64,000 nt of DNA from Fibrobacter sp. GTDB lineage: Bacteria; Fibrobacterota; Fibrobacteria; Fibrobacterales; Fibrobacteraceae. Position 1 is the stretch's first letter; the number at the start of each line of letters is the position of its first letter. Both the position numbers and the translations under genes were made by a program. Of this stretch, positions 52,650-62,460 are shown piece after piece. The notes below the pieces were generated by a model that had not been told where the DNA came from, ran no database searches, and worked only from the letters and a program-made list of their open reading frames with translations. The DNA is taken from positions 62,001-126,000 of the forward strand of contig NZ_JAFWOM010000069.1 in the NCBI RefSeq assembly GCF_017545445.1. Reading direction: 5' to 3'.

Positions 52650-54097
52650 TTTATCTCCCAATGCCCGCCTTTGTCGGGTCCAATACGCTTGATGATTCCT
52701 TTTAGTTCCATTTTCCTCATGTTTTTATTTACGTGGATGCGGCTAATTCCTACGATATTTGCAATTTCGTCTTGCGATGCTGAAGGATTTTGCTTGATTA
52801 TCAATAAAATTTTTCTTTGGTTTTCTGTAACCTTTTCTGTAACCTTTGGTGTATTTTCGGTTTCGTTTTTGGGAATTTCTTGTGTTTCTTTTCTCCAGAT
52901 AATTGTTTTAAAGTCATCGTCATCTTGGAATAGTGGCTTTTTTAAACCATATTGTAGGCATAGCTTTACGATGTCGCCAGTTCCGGTCCCTGTCTTTTCT
53001 ATGTATCCGCAACGTTGCATGGCTTCTGCGATAAGTGGATTGTGTGGAAGAGACTTGTGAGGCTTGTAGAGCTTATCTATTGTTAATCCTTGTGGTAATT
53101 GTCCCGGATTCCAGATTTCTAGACGGTTTCTGAAAAGCATTACTTGAACGCTAGCTTTACTTGTGTAGTCACGATGACAGACTGCATTGATAATGGCTTC
53201 TTTGACGGCTTCCATTGGAAGTTCTGGATGTGTGGGGACTGCTGCGGTTAGGCCTTGAGCTCTTGTTCCTATCCAGTTGTCAACGCGACTCAGTACGAAA
53301 CTTGTTGCTTGATCAATCAGTTGAAAAACGTCGCCTTTGTAGATTTGTAATGAAGGAATTGGTTTTTCAACTTTGTTTCCATAAAATTGAGCACATTTTA
53401 CTTCGGAGGTAATAAAAAATTTTTGAGGTTTTTTGCCGAAAAGGAGAATGGATGCATTGGCTAATTTACCTCTGTCATCTATCATGTCTAAATGTTTTAA
53501 AACGTTTTTGACGGGTGTATCGGAATTCAGTTTAAAATTACGTCTCTGTTTTGAAAGTTGTATAAAATTTCGAACTTTTTCTTCGTCAATATCGTCTATG
53601 GTTGCCTCGATATTTTTTGCTTGATCAAAAGGACTTGTTCGAATGAGGTCTTTTTCTTCCATGTATAGAACTAAGGCTTTATATACTGCATTTTTCAGTT
53701 CTTCATAATCATTAAATGATTGTCTAACATTGTTCTTTTCAACTTTTTGAATGAATTTTATCTCTTTGGGATGCCTGTGCAAATTGTCTTTTTTGATGAA
53801 TATAAGGCAGGTTTTATGTAGTTTGTTTGCGAGATTGTATTCCTGTTCCGTGGGGGATAAGCTGTTTTTCGATGCAAATCCGTATTCGTCACCCAGAAGT
53901 CCAAGATATATATCGCTTTTCACGACTTCTTTAAGATTGATATCAGATGTTTTACTGTTGCTTGCTGGATGGTTTTCAAAAATGAATGGTTTGAAAAATA
54001 GCGATAATATAGGATCGTTCGTTAGGTATGAGAACAGTTGTTTGCGTTCTTCGGCAAATTCCCTTTGTACGCTTGAAATAAATATTTGAAATTTCAT
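52646..54097 (-). CDS. DUF4062 / ATP-binding / winged-helix protein, 483 aa
   Basis: N-terminal DUF4062 (residues 1-95: FQIFISSVQREFAEERKQLF, VVKSDIYLGLLGDEYGF), a TIR-like fold seen in defence-linked proteins. Middle: AlbA_2/RecG-like HATPase_c_4 region (about 215-420: LANASILLFGKKPQKFF, PMEAVKEAIINAVCHRDYT, LEIWNPGQLPQGLT, NPLIAEAMQRCGYIEKTGTG). C-terminal winged helix (about 435-483: NPSASQDEIANIVGISRIHV). Likely regulator or defence sensor; function not known. Its two downstream partners have decayed. Confidence 0.85.
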   Translation of the reverse strand: MKFQIFISSVQREFAEERKQLFSYLTNDPILSLFFKPFIFENHPASNSKTSDINLKEVVKSDIYLGLLGDEYGFASKNSLSPTEQEYNLANKLHKTCLIFIKKDNLHRHPKEIKFIQKVEKNNVRQSFNDYEELKNAVYKALVLYMEEKDLIRTSPFDQAKNIEATIDDIDEEKVRNFIQLSKQRRNFKLNSDTPVKNVLKHLDMIDDRGKLANASILLFGKKPQKFFITSEVKCAQFYGNKVEKPIPSLQIYKGDVFQLIDQATSFVLSRVDNWIGTRAQGLTAAVPTHPELPMEAVKEAIINAVCHRDYTSKASVQVMLFRNRLEIWNPGQLPQGLTIDKLYKPHKSLPHNPLIAEAMQRCGYIEKTGTGTGDIVKLCLQYGLKKPLFQDDDDFKTIIWRKETQEIPKNETENTPKVTEKVTENQRKILLIIKQNPSASQDEIANIVGISRIHVNKNMRKMELKGIIKRIGPDKGGHWEIK

Positions 54098-54210
54098 GAG
54101 GTTTCACTCCTAAATAATTTTGCATCTAAATCTATACTTCTCGTATTTTGGCTGTCAAGGGGGCGCTTTGCGGATGGTTGTTTTGAAAAAAATAATTCAC
54201 CTATTGCATT

Positions 54211-54250
54211 TATTAAAATTTTGAGTTATATTATAGGTGTATTAAAATTT
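54211..54250. promoter_or_regulatory. direct repeats ahead of the HigB/HigA operon
   Basis: TATTAAAATTT occurs at 54211-54221 and 54240-54250, 29 bases apart, flanking a TATATTATA -10-like stretch. It ends 12 bases before the toxin ATG. A plausible site for autoregulation by the HTH partner. Confidence 0.45.
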
Positions 54251-54261
54251 GTGATGCGGAG

Positions 54262-54585
54262 ATGGAAATTCGTTTTGAAGATAAGGAATTGAAAAAATGC
54301 GCTATGGATAGCGGATATGCATTGAAAAGGCTTGGCCAACGACGGGCTCAGTGCTATGCTGTTCGATTGATGCAGATTGACCGTGCTGAAAATTTTGAAC
54401 AGTTGCGAGGTGTGCCGGGTCATTATCATGATTTGGTCGGCAATCGTGCAGGGCAATGGGCTTGCGACTTGGATCAACCGTATCGTTTGATCTTTAAGAG
54501 TACGAATGATGGGCCAATCGCTCAAATTGTTTGGGCAAAAGAACGAACTGCAAAGATTCTTGAAATAGCTGATTATCATAAGTGA
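54262..54585 (+). CDS. HigB-like (RelE/ParE fold) toxin, 107 aa
   Basis: Small mRNA-interferase-type toxin: EIRFEDKELKKCAMDSGYAL, QCYAVRLMQIDRAENFEQLR, GVPGHYHDLVGNRAGQWACD, PYRLIFK, IVWAKERTAKILEIADYHK. This is the plasmid-maintenance killer layout (HigB), toxin gene first. It ends 6 bases before the HigA-like gene. Length and strand pattern are normal, so it is probably intact. Confidence 0.88.
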   Translation: MEIRFEDKELKKCAMDSGYALKRLGQRRAQCYAVRLMQIDRAENFEQLRGVPGHYHDLVGNRAGQWACDLDQPYRLIFKSTNDGPIAQIVWAKERTAKILEIADYHK

Positions 54586-54591
54586 GGTTGT

Positions 54592-55593
54592 ATGATTGAC
54601 AATGATTTCAAATTGGCTGTTGAATTTCCTCCTGGTAGGGATGTGGCCGAAAAAATCGAAGAAATGGGCCTTGATGCAAATGATTTGGCTGCTCGCATGG
54701 GTTATACTCCTAAAGCGATAAATGATATTTTGCAGGGGCATTGTCGTATAACGCCGGATGTAGCTATTGCATTGGAAATGGTTACGGAAATCCCTGCGGA
54801 TTATTTGTTGCGTAGTCAGATGTCTTATGACGAATATCTTACGCGTGAACGCGTCAAGAAGTCGCTGGAAAATCAGTCGCTTTGGAAACAGTCTTTCCCG
54901 GAGGAACTCGATGTCCGTGAGTGGGTTCGCAAGGGTGCTGATATGGCGGAGGACAAGTCGTGTTTGCCGCTCTTGAAATTCTTTGCGGTGGCATCCCCGA
55001 AGGCGTGGGACGGCTATTATAAAAAGGCGCAGTTGAAGGTGGCGTTCCGCATTTCGCTTGCGGAGGTCAAGGATCCGTATGCGACTTCGGCGTGGATCCG
55101 TCGTGGCGAGATTCTCTCGGATCAGGATCCGATGGAAAAGCTGGGGCAGCCTGCGGTTCGCAAAAAGCTTAAGGCGGCTCTCCCTGAAATCATTGCGTTT
55201 GCGGCTGCGAATAAAAAGTTGCCGAAACGCGAAAAGCGAATCACTTACTGGACACCTGAGGCGGAAGTGGTTGACGATTGCATGACAGGCTTGCAGGAGC
55301 TATGCCGCAAGATTGGAATTCGAGTGTTGTTTGTGCAGAATTTCAAGAGTTCGCCGATTCATGGCATGTACCGCTGGTACAAGGATGTTCCGTTGATCCA
55401 GCTGCATGACCGTTTTAAAAAGCGCGAAACGATGTGGTTTACGTTCTTCCATGAACTTGCTCATGTGCTCTATCACGGCAAAAAAGGAATTTGTTTGCAG
55501 AATATCGAAATTACGCACAACTATCCCGAAAAAGAGGACGAAGCCAACTGCTTTGCGCAGAAGTGCATGCTGGAGGCTGGATTCGACGTTTAG
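54592..55593 (+). CDS. HigA-like HTH fused to ImmA/IrrE metallopeptidase, 333 aa
   Basis: N-terminal HTH_XRE domain (about residues 15-70: AEKIEEMGLDANDLAARMGY, TPKAINDILQGHCRITPDVA) acts as HigA antitoxin/repressor. The C-terminal domain (about 215-330) is an ImmA/IrrE-type zinc peptidase with HELAH at about 287-291 (FFHELAHVLYHG) and EDEANCFAQ downstream. The fusion is common and may let the protein cleave itself or a partner under stress. The composition turns GC-richer after the HTH. Confidence 0.88.
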   Translation: MIDNDFKLAVEFPPGRDVAEKIEEMGLDANDLAARMGYTPKAINDILQGHCRITPDVAIALEMVTEIPADYLLRSQMSYDEYLTRERVKKSLENQSLWKQSFPEELDVREWVRKGADMAEDKSCLPLLKFFAVASPKAWDGYYKKAQLKVAFRISLAEVKDPYATSAWIRRGEILSDQDPMEKLGQPAVRKKLKAALPEIIAFAAANKKLPKREKRITYWTPEAEVVDDCMTGLQELCRKIGIRVLFVQNFKSSPIHGMYRWYKDVPLIQLHDRFKKRETMWFTFFHELAHVLYHGKKGICLQNIEITHNYPEKEDEANCFAQKCMLEAGFDV

Positions 55594-55626
55594 ACTGATT
55601 AAAACGTTGTGGCTAAAGACGTTTTT

Positions 55627-56574
55627 TTAGAACGTTTTTTCGCGCACAACGTATTGCGGCGACTGGTTGATGCTGATGTAAATGCGGCCTACGTATTCGC
55701 CGATGAGTCCGAGCATGAACATGATCATGCCGCCAATAAAGAGCAATGTGGCAAGCATGCTGGTATAGCCTACGGGAACGTCGGGGAACATCAATTTTTT
55801 GTAAATGACGAACAAGCCGGAGGCGAATCCCATCAATGCGCAGAATAGTCCGATGTAAGTGGCGGCCCGGAGGGGCTTGACGGAAAATGCGGTAAAGCCG
55901 TTAATCCAAAGTCCGATGAGACCTGCGATGGTGTAGCCCGATTCGCCTTCGAGGCGGCGGCGGTGCTGTACTTGAACGTTGCCCAGATTCTTGGTGGCGC
56001 GGAATACGAGTCCGCTGATGTAGGCGAACGGATTGGGATAGCGCACGATTTCATCGACGATGAACTTGCGCATGATAAAGAAGCTTGTGGTGCGGAGCGT
56101 CTTAGGCTGGCCAATAATTGCTTCTGCCATTTTTTTGTTGACCCAGCTTCCAAGGCGGCGGAACAAATGTTGTGCGGAATGCTTGTAGTAGCCATAGACG
56201 ACATCGTAGCCTTCTTCGAGCTTATCGACGAGCTTGAATGTTTCGCTGGCTGGCGTTTGTCCGTCATCATCGAGACTGATGATATAGTCGCCTGTAGCTT
56301 GTCCGTAGCCTGCCATTAAAGCTCCGTGCTGCCCGAAATTTTTGGCGAGGCAAATGCCTTTGATGTGGCTATCGGTCGAGGCGAGGACTTTGATGACTTG
56401 CCATACGTTGTCTGGGCTGCAATCGTTTACGAGTATGATTTCGTAATCGAACGGATTGCCGTCAGAACCTGGGCCTGCGGCATTGCGTATGGTCATGGTG
56501 TCGCGAATTTCTTGCACCACCGTTTTGATGGTCTTTTCGCTGCGGTAGCACGGGATGACGAATGAGAGCTTCAT
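55627..56574 (-). CDS. membrane glycosyltransferase family 2 (ArnC/DPM-like), 315 aa
   Basis: The start at 56574 overlaps the stop of the upstream dehydrogenase gene (ATGA). GT-A domain: LSFVIPCYRSEKTI, ILVNDCSPDN, FGQHGALMAGYGQATGDYI and LDDDGQTP (metal motif). Two C-terminal membrane helices (about residues 230-252 and 270-292: YIGLFCALMGFASGLFVIY, FIGGMIMFMLGLIGEYVG). It transfers a sugar to undecaprenyl phosphate (ArnC/GtrB type). Part of the 61-56 kb minus-strand sugar operon. Confidence 0.9.
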   Translation of the reverse strand: MKLSFVIPCYRSEKTIKTVVQEIRDTMTIRNAAGPGSDGNPFDYEIILVNDCSPDNVWQVIKVLASTDSHIKGICLAKNFGQHGALMAGYGQATGDYIISLDDDGQTPASETFKLVDKLEEGYDVVYGYYKHSAQHLFRRLGSWVNKKMAEAIIGQPKTLRTTSFFIMRKFIVDEIVRYPNPFAYISGLVFRATKNLGNVQVQHRRRLEGESGYTIAGLIGLWINGFTAFSVKPLRAATYIGLFCALMGFASGLFVIYKKLMFPDVPVGYTSMLATLLFIGGMIMFMLGLIGEYVGRIYISINQSPQYVVREKTF

Positions 56575-57701
56575 TGTAAATCTTCCCATTTATTACTTTG
56601 GGCAGAACGTGTGGCGGCCTGCATCATGGCGAGGCCTTCGAGCGATGTCTTGATGCCGCAAACGTACTGACTTTTGAAACTGCCGGTTGCGAAATATTGA
56701 CCGAGGCAGTCGGCAATGTCTTCGTAGTAGTTGGCAAACGCTTCGATGAAACCAGCAGGATGCCCTGCCTTGAATCGGTTGTAACGAGGTTGGTTTGCAA
56801 TTTTTACGTCGCTGGTGCGGTCGCGGAGGCTTACATTTCCACGGAGGTCGCAAGTCTTGAGCGTTTCGGGTTCTAGCTGGAACCATTCGGCGCTGCCTTC
56901 GCTACCGAATACGCGGATGCGGAGTCCGTTGCGGTTGCCGAGAGCCGTCTTGCTGAACCAAATTTGTGCACGAACGTTATTTGTATATTGAACAAGCGCT
57001 CCTACGTTATCGATAATCTGCGGAAACAGTCCGAAGGTCGCTTGGTCTGCCACAATGCGTTCCGGACGTTCGCCTGTCAAAAAGTAAATCATGTTGTGCA
57101 GGTGGCTGCCTAAGTCCAAGGAAATTTTGGGAATCACAGTATCCTTGAGGCGCCAACTCTGCGGCTTGGGCGGTTCGCCCGATGCTCCCAAACGCATGAA
57201 TCCTTCTTGCGGCATTTCGACTTGCACTTGCTGGATTCGACCGAGCTTGCCTTCGGCGATGTACTGCTTGAGTTCTCGCACCATCGGGTAGCCGGTGTAG
57301 TTGTACGTCGTGCAGAAGAATCCTTTGGTTTCTGCAACTTTCCGTGCGATGTCTTCGCCTTCTTCAAAACTTGTGGCGAGTGATTTTTCGCAAATCACGG
57401 GAAAGCCTGCTTCAAGTGCGTCAATGACAATTTCTTTGTGAAGATCCGTCGGGGCTAACACCACTACGGCATCTAGCTTACCTTTTTCGGCTTGCAAAAG
57501 TTCCTTATAGTTTGCGTAGGTACGGTTGTCTGCGACGCCCCAAGTTTTGGCGGTTTCGTGGTTGGTTTCGGTGTGTGTACTGAACGCTCCGGCGACCAGT
57601 TCAAAATGTCCATCCATTTGGCTTGCTGCTTTGTGGACTTCTCCGATGGCAGAATTAATACCGCCCCCGATAAATGCAATTTGATAAGGTTCCTTCTTCA
57701 T
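56571..57701 (-). CDS. Gfo/Idh/MocA-family sugar dehydrogenase, 376 aa
   Basis: NAD(P)-dependent oxidoreductase: Rossmann start IAFIGGGINSAIGEVHKAAS (about residues 9-28), VVLAPTDLHKEIVIDALEAG, and the catalytic-region motif VICEKSLATSFEEG (E-K, usually EKP). C-terminal alpha/beta domain: SLDLGSHLHNMIYFLTGERP. Substrate probably a nucleotide sugar or inositol-like sugar; not determinable. Coupled to the downstream transferase. Confidence 0.9.
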   Translation of the reverse strand: MKKEPYQIAFIGGGINSAIGEVHKAASQMDGHFELVAGAFSTHTETNHETAKTWGVADNRTYANYKELLQAEKGKLDAVVVLAPTDLHKEIVIDALEAGFPVICEKSLATSFEEGEDIARKVAETKGFFCTTYNYTGYPMVRELKQYIAEGKLGRIQQVQVEMPQEGFMRLGASGEPPKPQSWRLKDTVIPKISLDLGSHLHNMIYFLTGERPERIVADQATFGLFPQIIDNVGALVQYTNNVRAQIWFSKTALGNRNGLRIRVFGSEGSAEWFQLEPETLKTCDLRGNVSLRDRTSDVKIANQPRYNRFKAGHPAGFIEAFANYYEDIADCLGQYFATGSFKSQYVCGIKTSLEGLAMMQAATRSAQSNKWEDLQ

Positions 57702-57804
57702 ATTTAGGAATATAGGTTTTTTCTTTTAGAATAGATGGCGGATCAGGTTCGCCATGACGATTTCCCCCCCGTTATTCCGTGCTTGACATGGAATCTTTGT
57801 GATG

Positions 57805-59013
57805 TCAATCAATCACAATTTTCACGAGGTCGGTCATTCTGGCGGTTTTGTCAGTCATTTCTTCTAGCGTGTCGAATTTGAAAAATACAATCCCTGCTTT
57901 GTACAAAAGCTTGTCTGTGATGGTTTCGCCGGGCTTGAACCACAAGAATTTTTCAACAATGTTTTTTTGAATTTCAGGGGCGAAGGAAACATCGCGGACG
58001 ATTCCGGAACATCCGTTTTCGTCGGCTTCGCGGTCAGACATGACGCAGTGACGCAACCAAAATCCTTGCGTGGGAACATCTGCTATGCTGGAGATGTCTT
58101 CGCCGGTTTCTGCTTTCACGATGAATTTCGGATAGTCGATGCCAGTCGCGTACTTGACGAATTTGATGTACAAATCTCCTGGCGGGCGGCGGCAAATTTC
58201 GATAATGAAAGGTGTGCCGTCTGCTTTTTCGATGTATTGGATATGCAAAATTCCATCGACCAAGTGCAATTCGTGTGCGATGCGTTCGCTGTATTCGCGA
58301 AGCTTGGCGAGGCTTGCGTTTTGCGTGGTGCTGGGTGTGTTTGCTCCAGAGACCAGATATTTATTTATATAGTATTGCTCGTTATCAGCAAATGCAAATG
58401 CGACTTTGCCTTTGACGAGCATGGCCGAAAATCCGTGATTCGTTCCTTGAACAAATTCCTCGACGACGATGTGGTCTTCGCGGGTGCGGCTTGTGGCGTT
58501 CTTGTATGCTTCACGGGCCTCTTCGACATTTGTGGCGCGATGGATGCCCTTGCCGCCTGTCAAGTCAACGGGCTTGACGATAATCGGGAAGGTAAGACTT
58601 GCAATAGCTTGCTCGAATTCTTGCTCGTTGTGTACAACTTTTGCTTGCGGTGTCGGGATTCCGAGGCGGGTTGCGAGTGCTCGGTACTTGTCCTTGTGAT
58701 GAATTTCAAGCGATGTGGCGTAAGAATCGTGTCCAGGAATTCCCAATTTTTCGCAAACATAAACGGTCGAAAGCAACGCGAAATCATTGCAGCCTGAACA
58801 AACTGCTTGCACTCCTTCCGTGCGGGCAAGTTCCAGCATGGCTTCTTTGTTACTGAAATCTGCAAATACGGTTTTGTCGGCGTAAGGGTGTCCGAGGCCA
58901 TCGCGGTTGTTGCCTGTGGTTATCACGTACCAGCCAAGTTCCTTTGCGGCCTTGATTAACGGAATTTCGGCGTGGCTACCGCCTAGCAATAAAAGTTTTT
59001 TTTTCGTATTCAT
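57805..59013 (-). CDS. ATP-grasp carboxylate-amine ligase-like protein, 402 aa
   Basis: Start at 59013 (MNTKKKLLLLGGSHAEIPLI) is taken rather than 59031. N-terminal pre-ATP-grasp fold with TGNNRDGLGHPYADKTVFAD; ATP-grasp domain: DKYRALATRLGIPTPQ, FPIIVKPVDLTGGKGIHRAT (ATP loop), HIVVEEFVQGTNHGFSAMLV, FIIEICRRPPGDLY (metal site). PurK/CarB-like proteins without a defined partner often ligate amino acids to carboxylates; in a sugar operon it may acylate a sugar acid or amine (inference). Confidence 0.88.
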   Translation of the reverse strand: MNTKKKLLLLGGSHAEIPLIKAAKELGWYVITTGNNRDGLGHPYADKTVFADFSNKEAMLELARTEGVQAVCSGCNDFALLSTVYVCEKLGIPGHDSYATSLEIHHKDKYRALATRLGIPTPQAKVVHNEQEFEQAIASLTFPIIVKPVDLTGGKGIHRATNVEEAREAYKNATSRTREDHIVVEEFVQGTNHGFSAMLVKGKVAFAFADNEQYYINKYLVSGANTPSTTQNASLAKLREYSERIAHELHLVDGILHIQYIEKADGTPFIIEICRRPPGDLYIKFVKYATGIDYPKFIVKAETGEDISSIADVPTQGFWLRHCVMSDREADENGCSGIVRDVSFAPEIQKNIVEKFLWFKPGETITDKLLYKAGIVFFKFDTLEEMTDKTARMTDLVKIVID

Positions 59014-59045
59014 TTCACGACTAATATACATTAAAATGTATTAGT

Positions 59046-61073
59046 CTAGTATGTCAATCCGAATCCGTAGGGGTATAGTCCCTTCTTTCCGTCGCCAACA
59101 TTGATGGGGATTTGCTTTGCGTCTTTAGGCCAAGTGTGGGGGAGTTTGCCGGTGGGTTTGACCTTGCCAAAAAGCACGTCTGCAACGCCTGCTCCTTCGC
59201 TGCCGGGGAGCCATGCGACAACGAATGCATCGGCGACGTTGATAAGCGAGGTGATGGGGAGCGGGCGGCCGGTGATGAACACGACGGCGACTTTGTGGCC
59301 TGCTTTTTGCCATTCTTTAATCTGCGCGATGTACTCGTCGGTGCTGTTGAACGACATGTCGGTTCGTTCTTTCTTGGTGATGATTTTGTTGTTAAAGTCG
59401 TCGCCTCGATAGTCTCCGAACCATTCTGCGTAAGGGACTTCGCCAATCACATAGACGATTGTTCCTGCTTCTTCGGCGGTTGCGACGCGGGTGCCTTTTG
59501 CGACTTCATCAAAGCCTGCTTGAATTGAGGTTGCTCCGGGGACATCTTCGAGAGTGCCCTGCCAACCTTGCGTCCAAGCGCCACATTGCAATCCTGTGTT
59601 GTTGGCGTGGCTTCCGGTCACGAAAATTTTGTCGTTGGTGGCAAGTGGGAGAACTTTTTTGTTTTTCAGAATGACCAAGCTTTTTTGCACAGCTTCGCGG
59701 GCGAGTTGCCGATGGGCGGCGCTGCCGATGTTGCTTGTAACGCCGACGTAAGCGGATGGACCGTTCGGGTTGTCGATTCTCCCGGCACGGATTTTTGCAC
59801 GCAAAATTCTGCGGGTGGCGTCCTTGACTCGCTCTTCGCTGATTTCGCCTGATGCAACGAGTTCTTTCATGTTGCTGACAAATGCTTCTGCGGATTGCGG
59901 AACCATGGCCATGTCGAGGCCTGCGTTAATCGAATTGCGTATAGCTTCTTTTGATGAAATTCCGGTGACGAGGCCGGGGGAGTAGTCTCCAGCGGCACCC
60001 GGTGTCGTTGAACTTTCGATACCTTCCCAGTCCGCGATGACGTAGCCGTCAAAGGCGAGTTCTGTCTTGAGTACTCCGGTGAGCAAAGCGGAATCGACAT
60101 GCTGGTGGATTCCGTTCACTTGGTTGAAGCTTGCCATGACGCTCAATGCACCTTGCTCGATAGCGGCTTCGTAAGGCGGCAAGTATTTTGCGTGTAGTGC
60201 TTTATTTGTTATTTTGGCGTTACCGCGGTCAAATCCTTTGTCTGTTGCTCCGTCGCCAATAAAATGCTTGAGAGTCGTGATGACGCACCATTCGGCGTTG
60301 TTGTTGTCGCCTTGCTGCCCACGTACAAATGCGGCTCCAAGGTCAACGGCAAGTTCGGTTGTTTCGCCGAATCCTTCATAGACGCGGCCTCAGCGCTCAT
60401 CTTGCGGAACGGTGATGGCGGGGGCGAAATTCAAGTCGATGTGCGCAGCCCACATTTCTTCGGCGACGGCTTGCCCGATTCTACGGACAAGTGCTGAATC
60501 TCGTGTCGCGCCGAGCCCGATGTTGTGCGGAAAAATGGTTGCTCCATTCACATCGGCAACGCCGTGGACGTTATCCTTGCCGTAGATGACGGGTATTTTA
60601 TGGTTCCAAGCTTTGGTATAAAAATCAGCGGTGTAAGCTCCGCCCCCTTCTAACGCCGAGCCGCAAACTTTGCCTCCGCAAGTTGTTGACGGGGCTTTGG
60701 CCTGTGTCATTTGTGCGATCATGTCGTCGAGGGACATGTTGGCCATGAGACTGTCGATTCTATTTTCGATGGGATCGCGTTTCAAGGCGATGTTGCCGTA
60801 GTTCTTTTTACCCGGAATGACGCTGAGCGTTTCTGGGAGAAACCCCGTTTTGCGAACGATGATGCTTTGTCCTTTTTTTGCATTGGGTAATGTAAATGCT
60901 CCCTTTTCGTTCGAGAGTGCTCGCATGTTGGACAATAGGTTCGGGAGTGTCCTTGTGGTCACGGCGGCGTTATGGACGGGATTGCCCGATTCGTCAACAA
61001 TTGAACCCTTGATGTCTGCTTGGGCTATGGCGCAGGCGGCGAATGCAAAGAGGCCGATTTTCGAAAATTTCAT
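59046..61073 (-). pseudogene. GH3 beta-glucosidase broken by one in-frame TGA
   Basis: Signal peptide (1-19, FAACAIAQA), carboxypeptidase-regulatory-like N-terminal domain (about 20-95), then GH3: IPVIYGKDNVHGV, FPHNIGLGATRD, NFAPAITVPQDER, stop TGA (60392-60390), then in the same frame GRVYEGFGETTELAVDLGA, LKHFIGDGATDKG, and nucleophile region FDGYVIADWEGIE, C-terminal GH3_C domain to FGLTY. The stop stands where GH3 enzymes have a conserved Trp (DERWGR), so TGG to TGA is the evident change. The full length would be 675 aa. The first part alone has no nucleophile. Substrate: cello-oligosaccharides or other beta-glucosides. Confidence 0.88.
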
Positions 61074-61167
61074 AACTATACCTTGCTTTATAAGGTATAA
61101 TCTACATTAAAAAAGGATGTTGTGAAAAATGAAGTCGTTATTTGCTGTGTACGTTCGGAACCAAACG

Positions 61168-62301
61168 CTATTTCCCAAAAAATTCCTTCACTTTGCTGCA
61201 AACAAATTCCCTGTTTTCTGGCTTTAATCCGTAGAACATGGGGAGCCTGAGCAGGCGGTCGCTTTCGCTGGTCGTGTAGCGGTCTTCGCCGTTGAATCGT
61301 CCGAAGCGTTTGCCCGCAGGGGCGCTGTGGAGCGGCACGTAGTGGAATACCGCCAATATGCCGTTTTTCACGAGATGCGCGATGAGCGCTGTTCGCGTTT
61401 TAATGTCTGCGACTTTCAGGTAGAACATGTGCGCGTTATGGGTGCATTCCGCTGGAATATATGGTAACTGCAAATCGCCTGCGTCCGCAAGGGGTTGCAG
61501 ACGTTCGCGGTAATCGTTCCAGCTTTCCATGCGGTTGTCGAAAATCTTTTGTGCATTTTCAAGTTCGGCGTACAGGTAGGCGGCGTTGAGTTCGCTGGGC
61601 AAGTAGCTCGAACCGAGTTCAACCCATGTGTATTTATCGACTTCGCCGCGGTGGAACTGCACGCGGTTTGTACCTTTTTCGCGGATGATTTCGGCGTGGT
61701 CGGAGTATTTTTTATCGGTAATGAGAATGGCGCCGCCTTCGCCCATGCTGTAATTCTTGGTTTCGTGGAAACTGTAGCAGCCGAAATCGCCGAGCGCACC
61801 CAGGGAATGACCTTTGTATGTCGCCATCATCCCTTGAGCGGCATCCTCGATGACGAACAAGTTGTGCTTGCGCGCGATTGCATTGATGGAGTCCATTTCG
61901 CAGCCGACTCCGGCGTAATGCACCGGCACAATTGCCTTCGTGCGTTCTGTAATCGCGTCTTCGATAAGTTTTTCGTCCAAATTCATCGTGTCGGGGCGAA
62001 TATCGACAAACACACATTTTGCCCCACGCATGGCGAATGCGTCAGCGGTAGAGACGAACGTGAACGACGGCATGATGACTTCATCGCCCGGCTGGATGTT
62101 GCATAGCAATGCTGACATTTCAAGTGCGTGGGTGCAACTCGTCGTGAGAAGTGCCCGAGCGCAACCTGTTTTTTGTTGGAGCCAAACGTGGCATTTTTGG
62201 TTGAACTGTCCGTCACCGCAAATACGACCGCTTTCGACGGCCTGTCGCACATAATCGATTTCTGTCCCTACAAAGGGGGGCTGGTTGAAAGGTATCTTCA
62301 T
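61168..62301 (-). CDS. wecE: dTDP-4-amino-4,6-dideoxygalactose transaminase
   Basis: PLP enzyme of the DegT/DnrJ/EryC1 family; near full-length likeness to WecE (RffA): IPFNQPPFVGTEIDYVRQAV, GDGQFNQKCHVWLQQKTGC, IQPGDEVIMPSFTFVSTADA, VPVHYAGVGCEMDSI, NLFVIEDAAQG, and the PLP Lys in CYSFHETKNYSMGEGGA. It makes dTDP-Fuc4N precursor sugar for surface polysaccharide. First gene of the minus-strand sugar region; no strong ribosome site is seen at ATG 62301. An intergenic gap (61074-61167) separates it from GH3. Confidence 0.92.
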   Translation of the reverse strand: MKIPFNQPPFVGTEIDYVRQAVESGRICGDGQFNQKCHVWLQQKTGCARALLTTSCTHALEMSALLCNIQPGDEVIMPSFTFVSTADAFAMRGAKCVFVDIRPDTMNLDEKLIEDAITERTKAIVPVHYAGVGCEMDSINAIARKHNLFVIEDAAQGMMATYKGHSLGALGDFGCYSFHETKNYSMGEGGAILITDKKYSDHAEIIREKGTNRVQFHRGEVDKYTWVELGSSYLPSELNAAYLYAELENAQKIFDNRMESWNDYRERLQPLADAGDLQLPYIPAECTHNAHMFYLKVADIKTRTALIAHLVKNGILAVFHYVPLHSAPAGKRFGRFNGEDRYTTSESDRLLRLPMFYGLKPENREFVCSKVKEFFGK

Positions 62302-62460
62302 ATGAAGAAATATATTATTTACTTATCCTTTAAAAAATCTTTTACAAGAAACCAAGCCTGTAAGAATAGGCAAAAGTTATCCCCCATGCAGATTTATTGG
62401 ATTAAAGTGTTGCTATTTTGAAAATGATTTCTATTTTAAATGGCAGGATGGTGCAATTTA

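Noticed and set aside
60390..60392. TGA read as tryptophan (changed genetic code)
   Set aside because: Other genes in the window use TGA as a real stop (for example 25863-25865, 48241-48243 and other ATGA overlaps), and the other broken genes use TAG and TAA.
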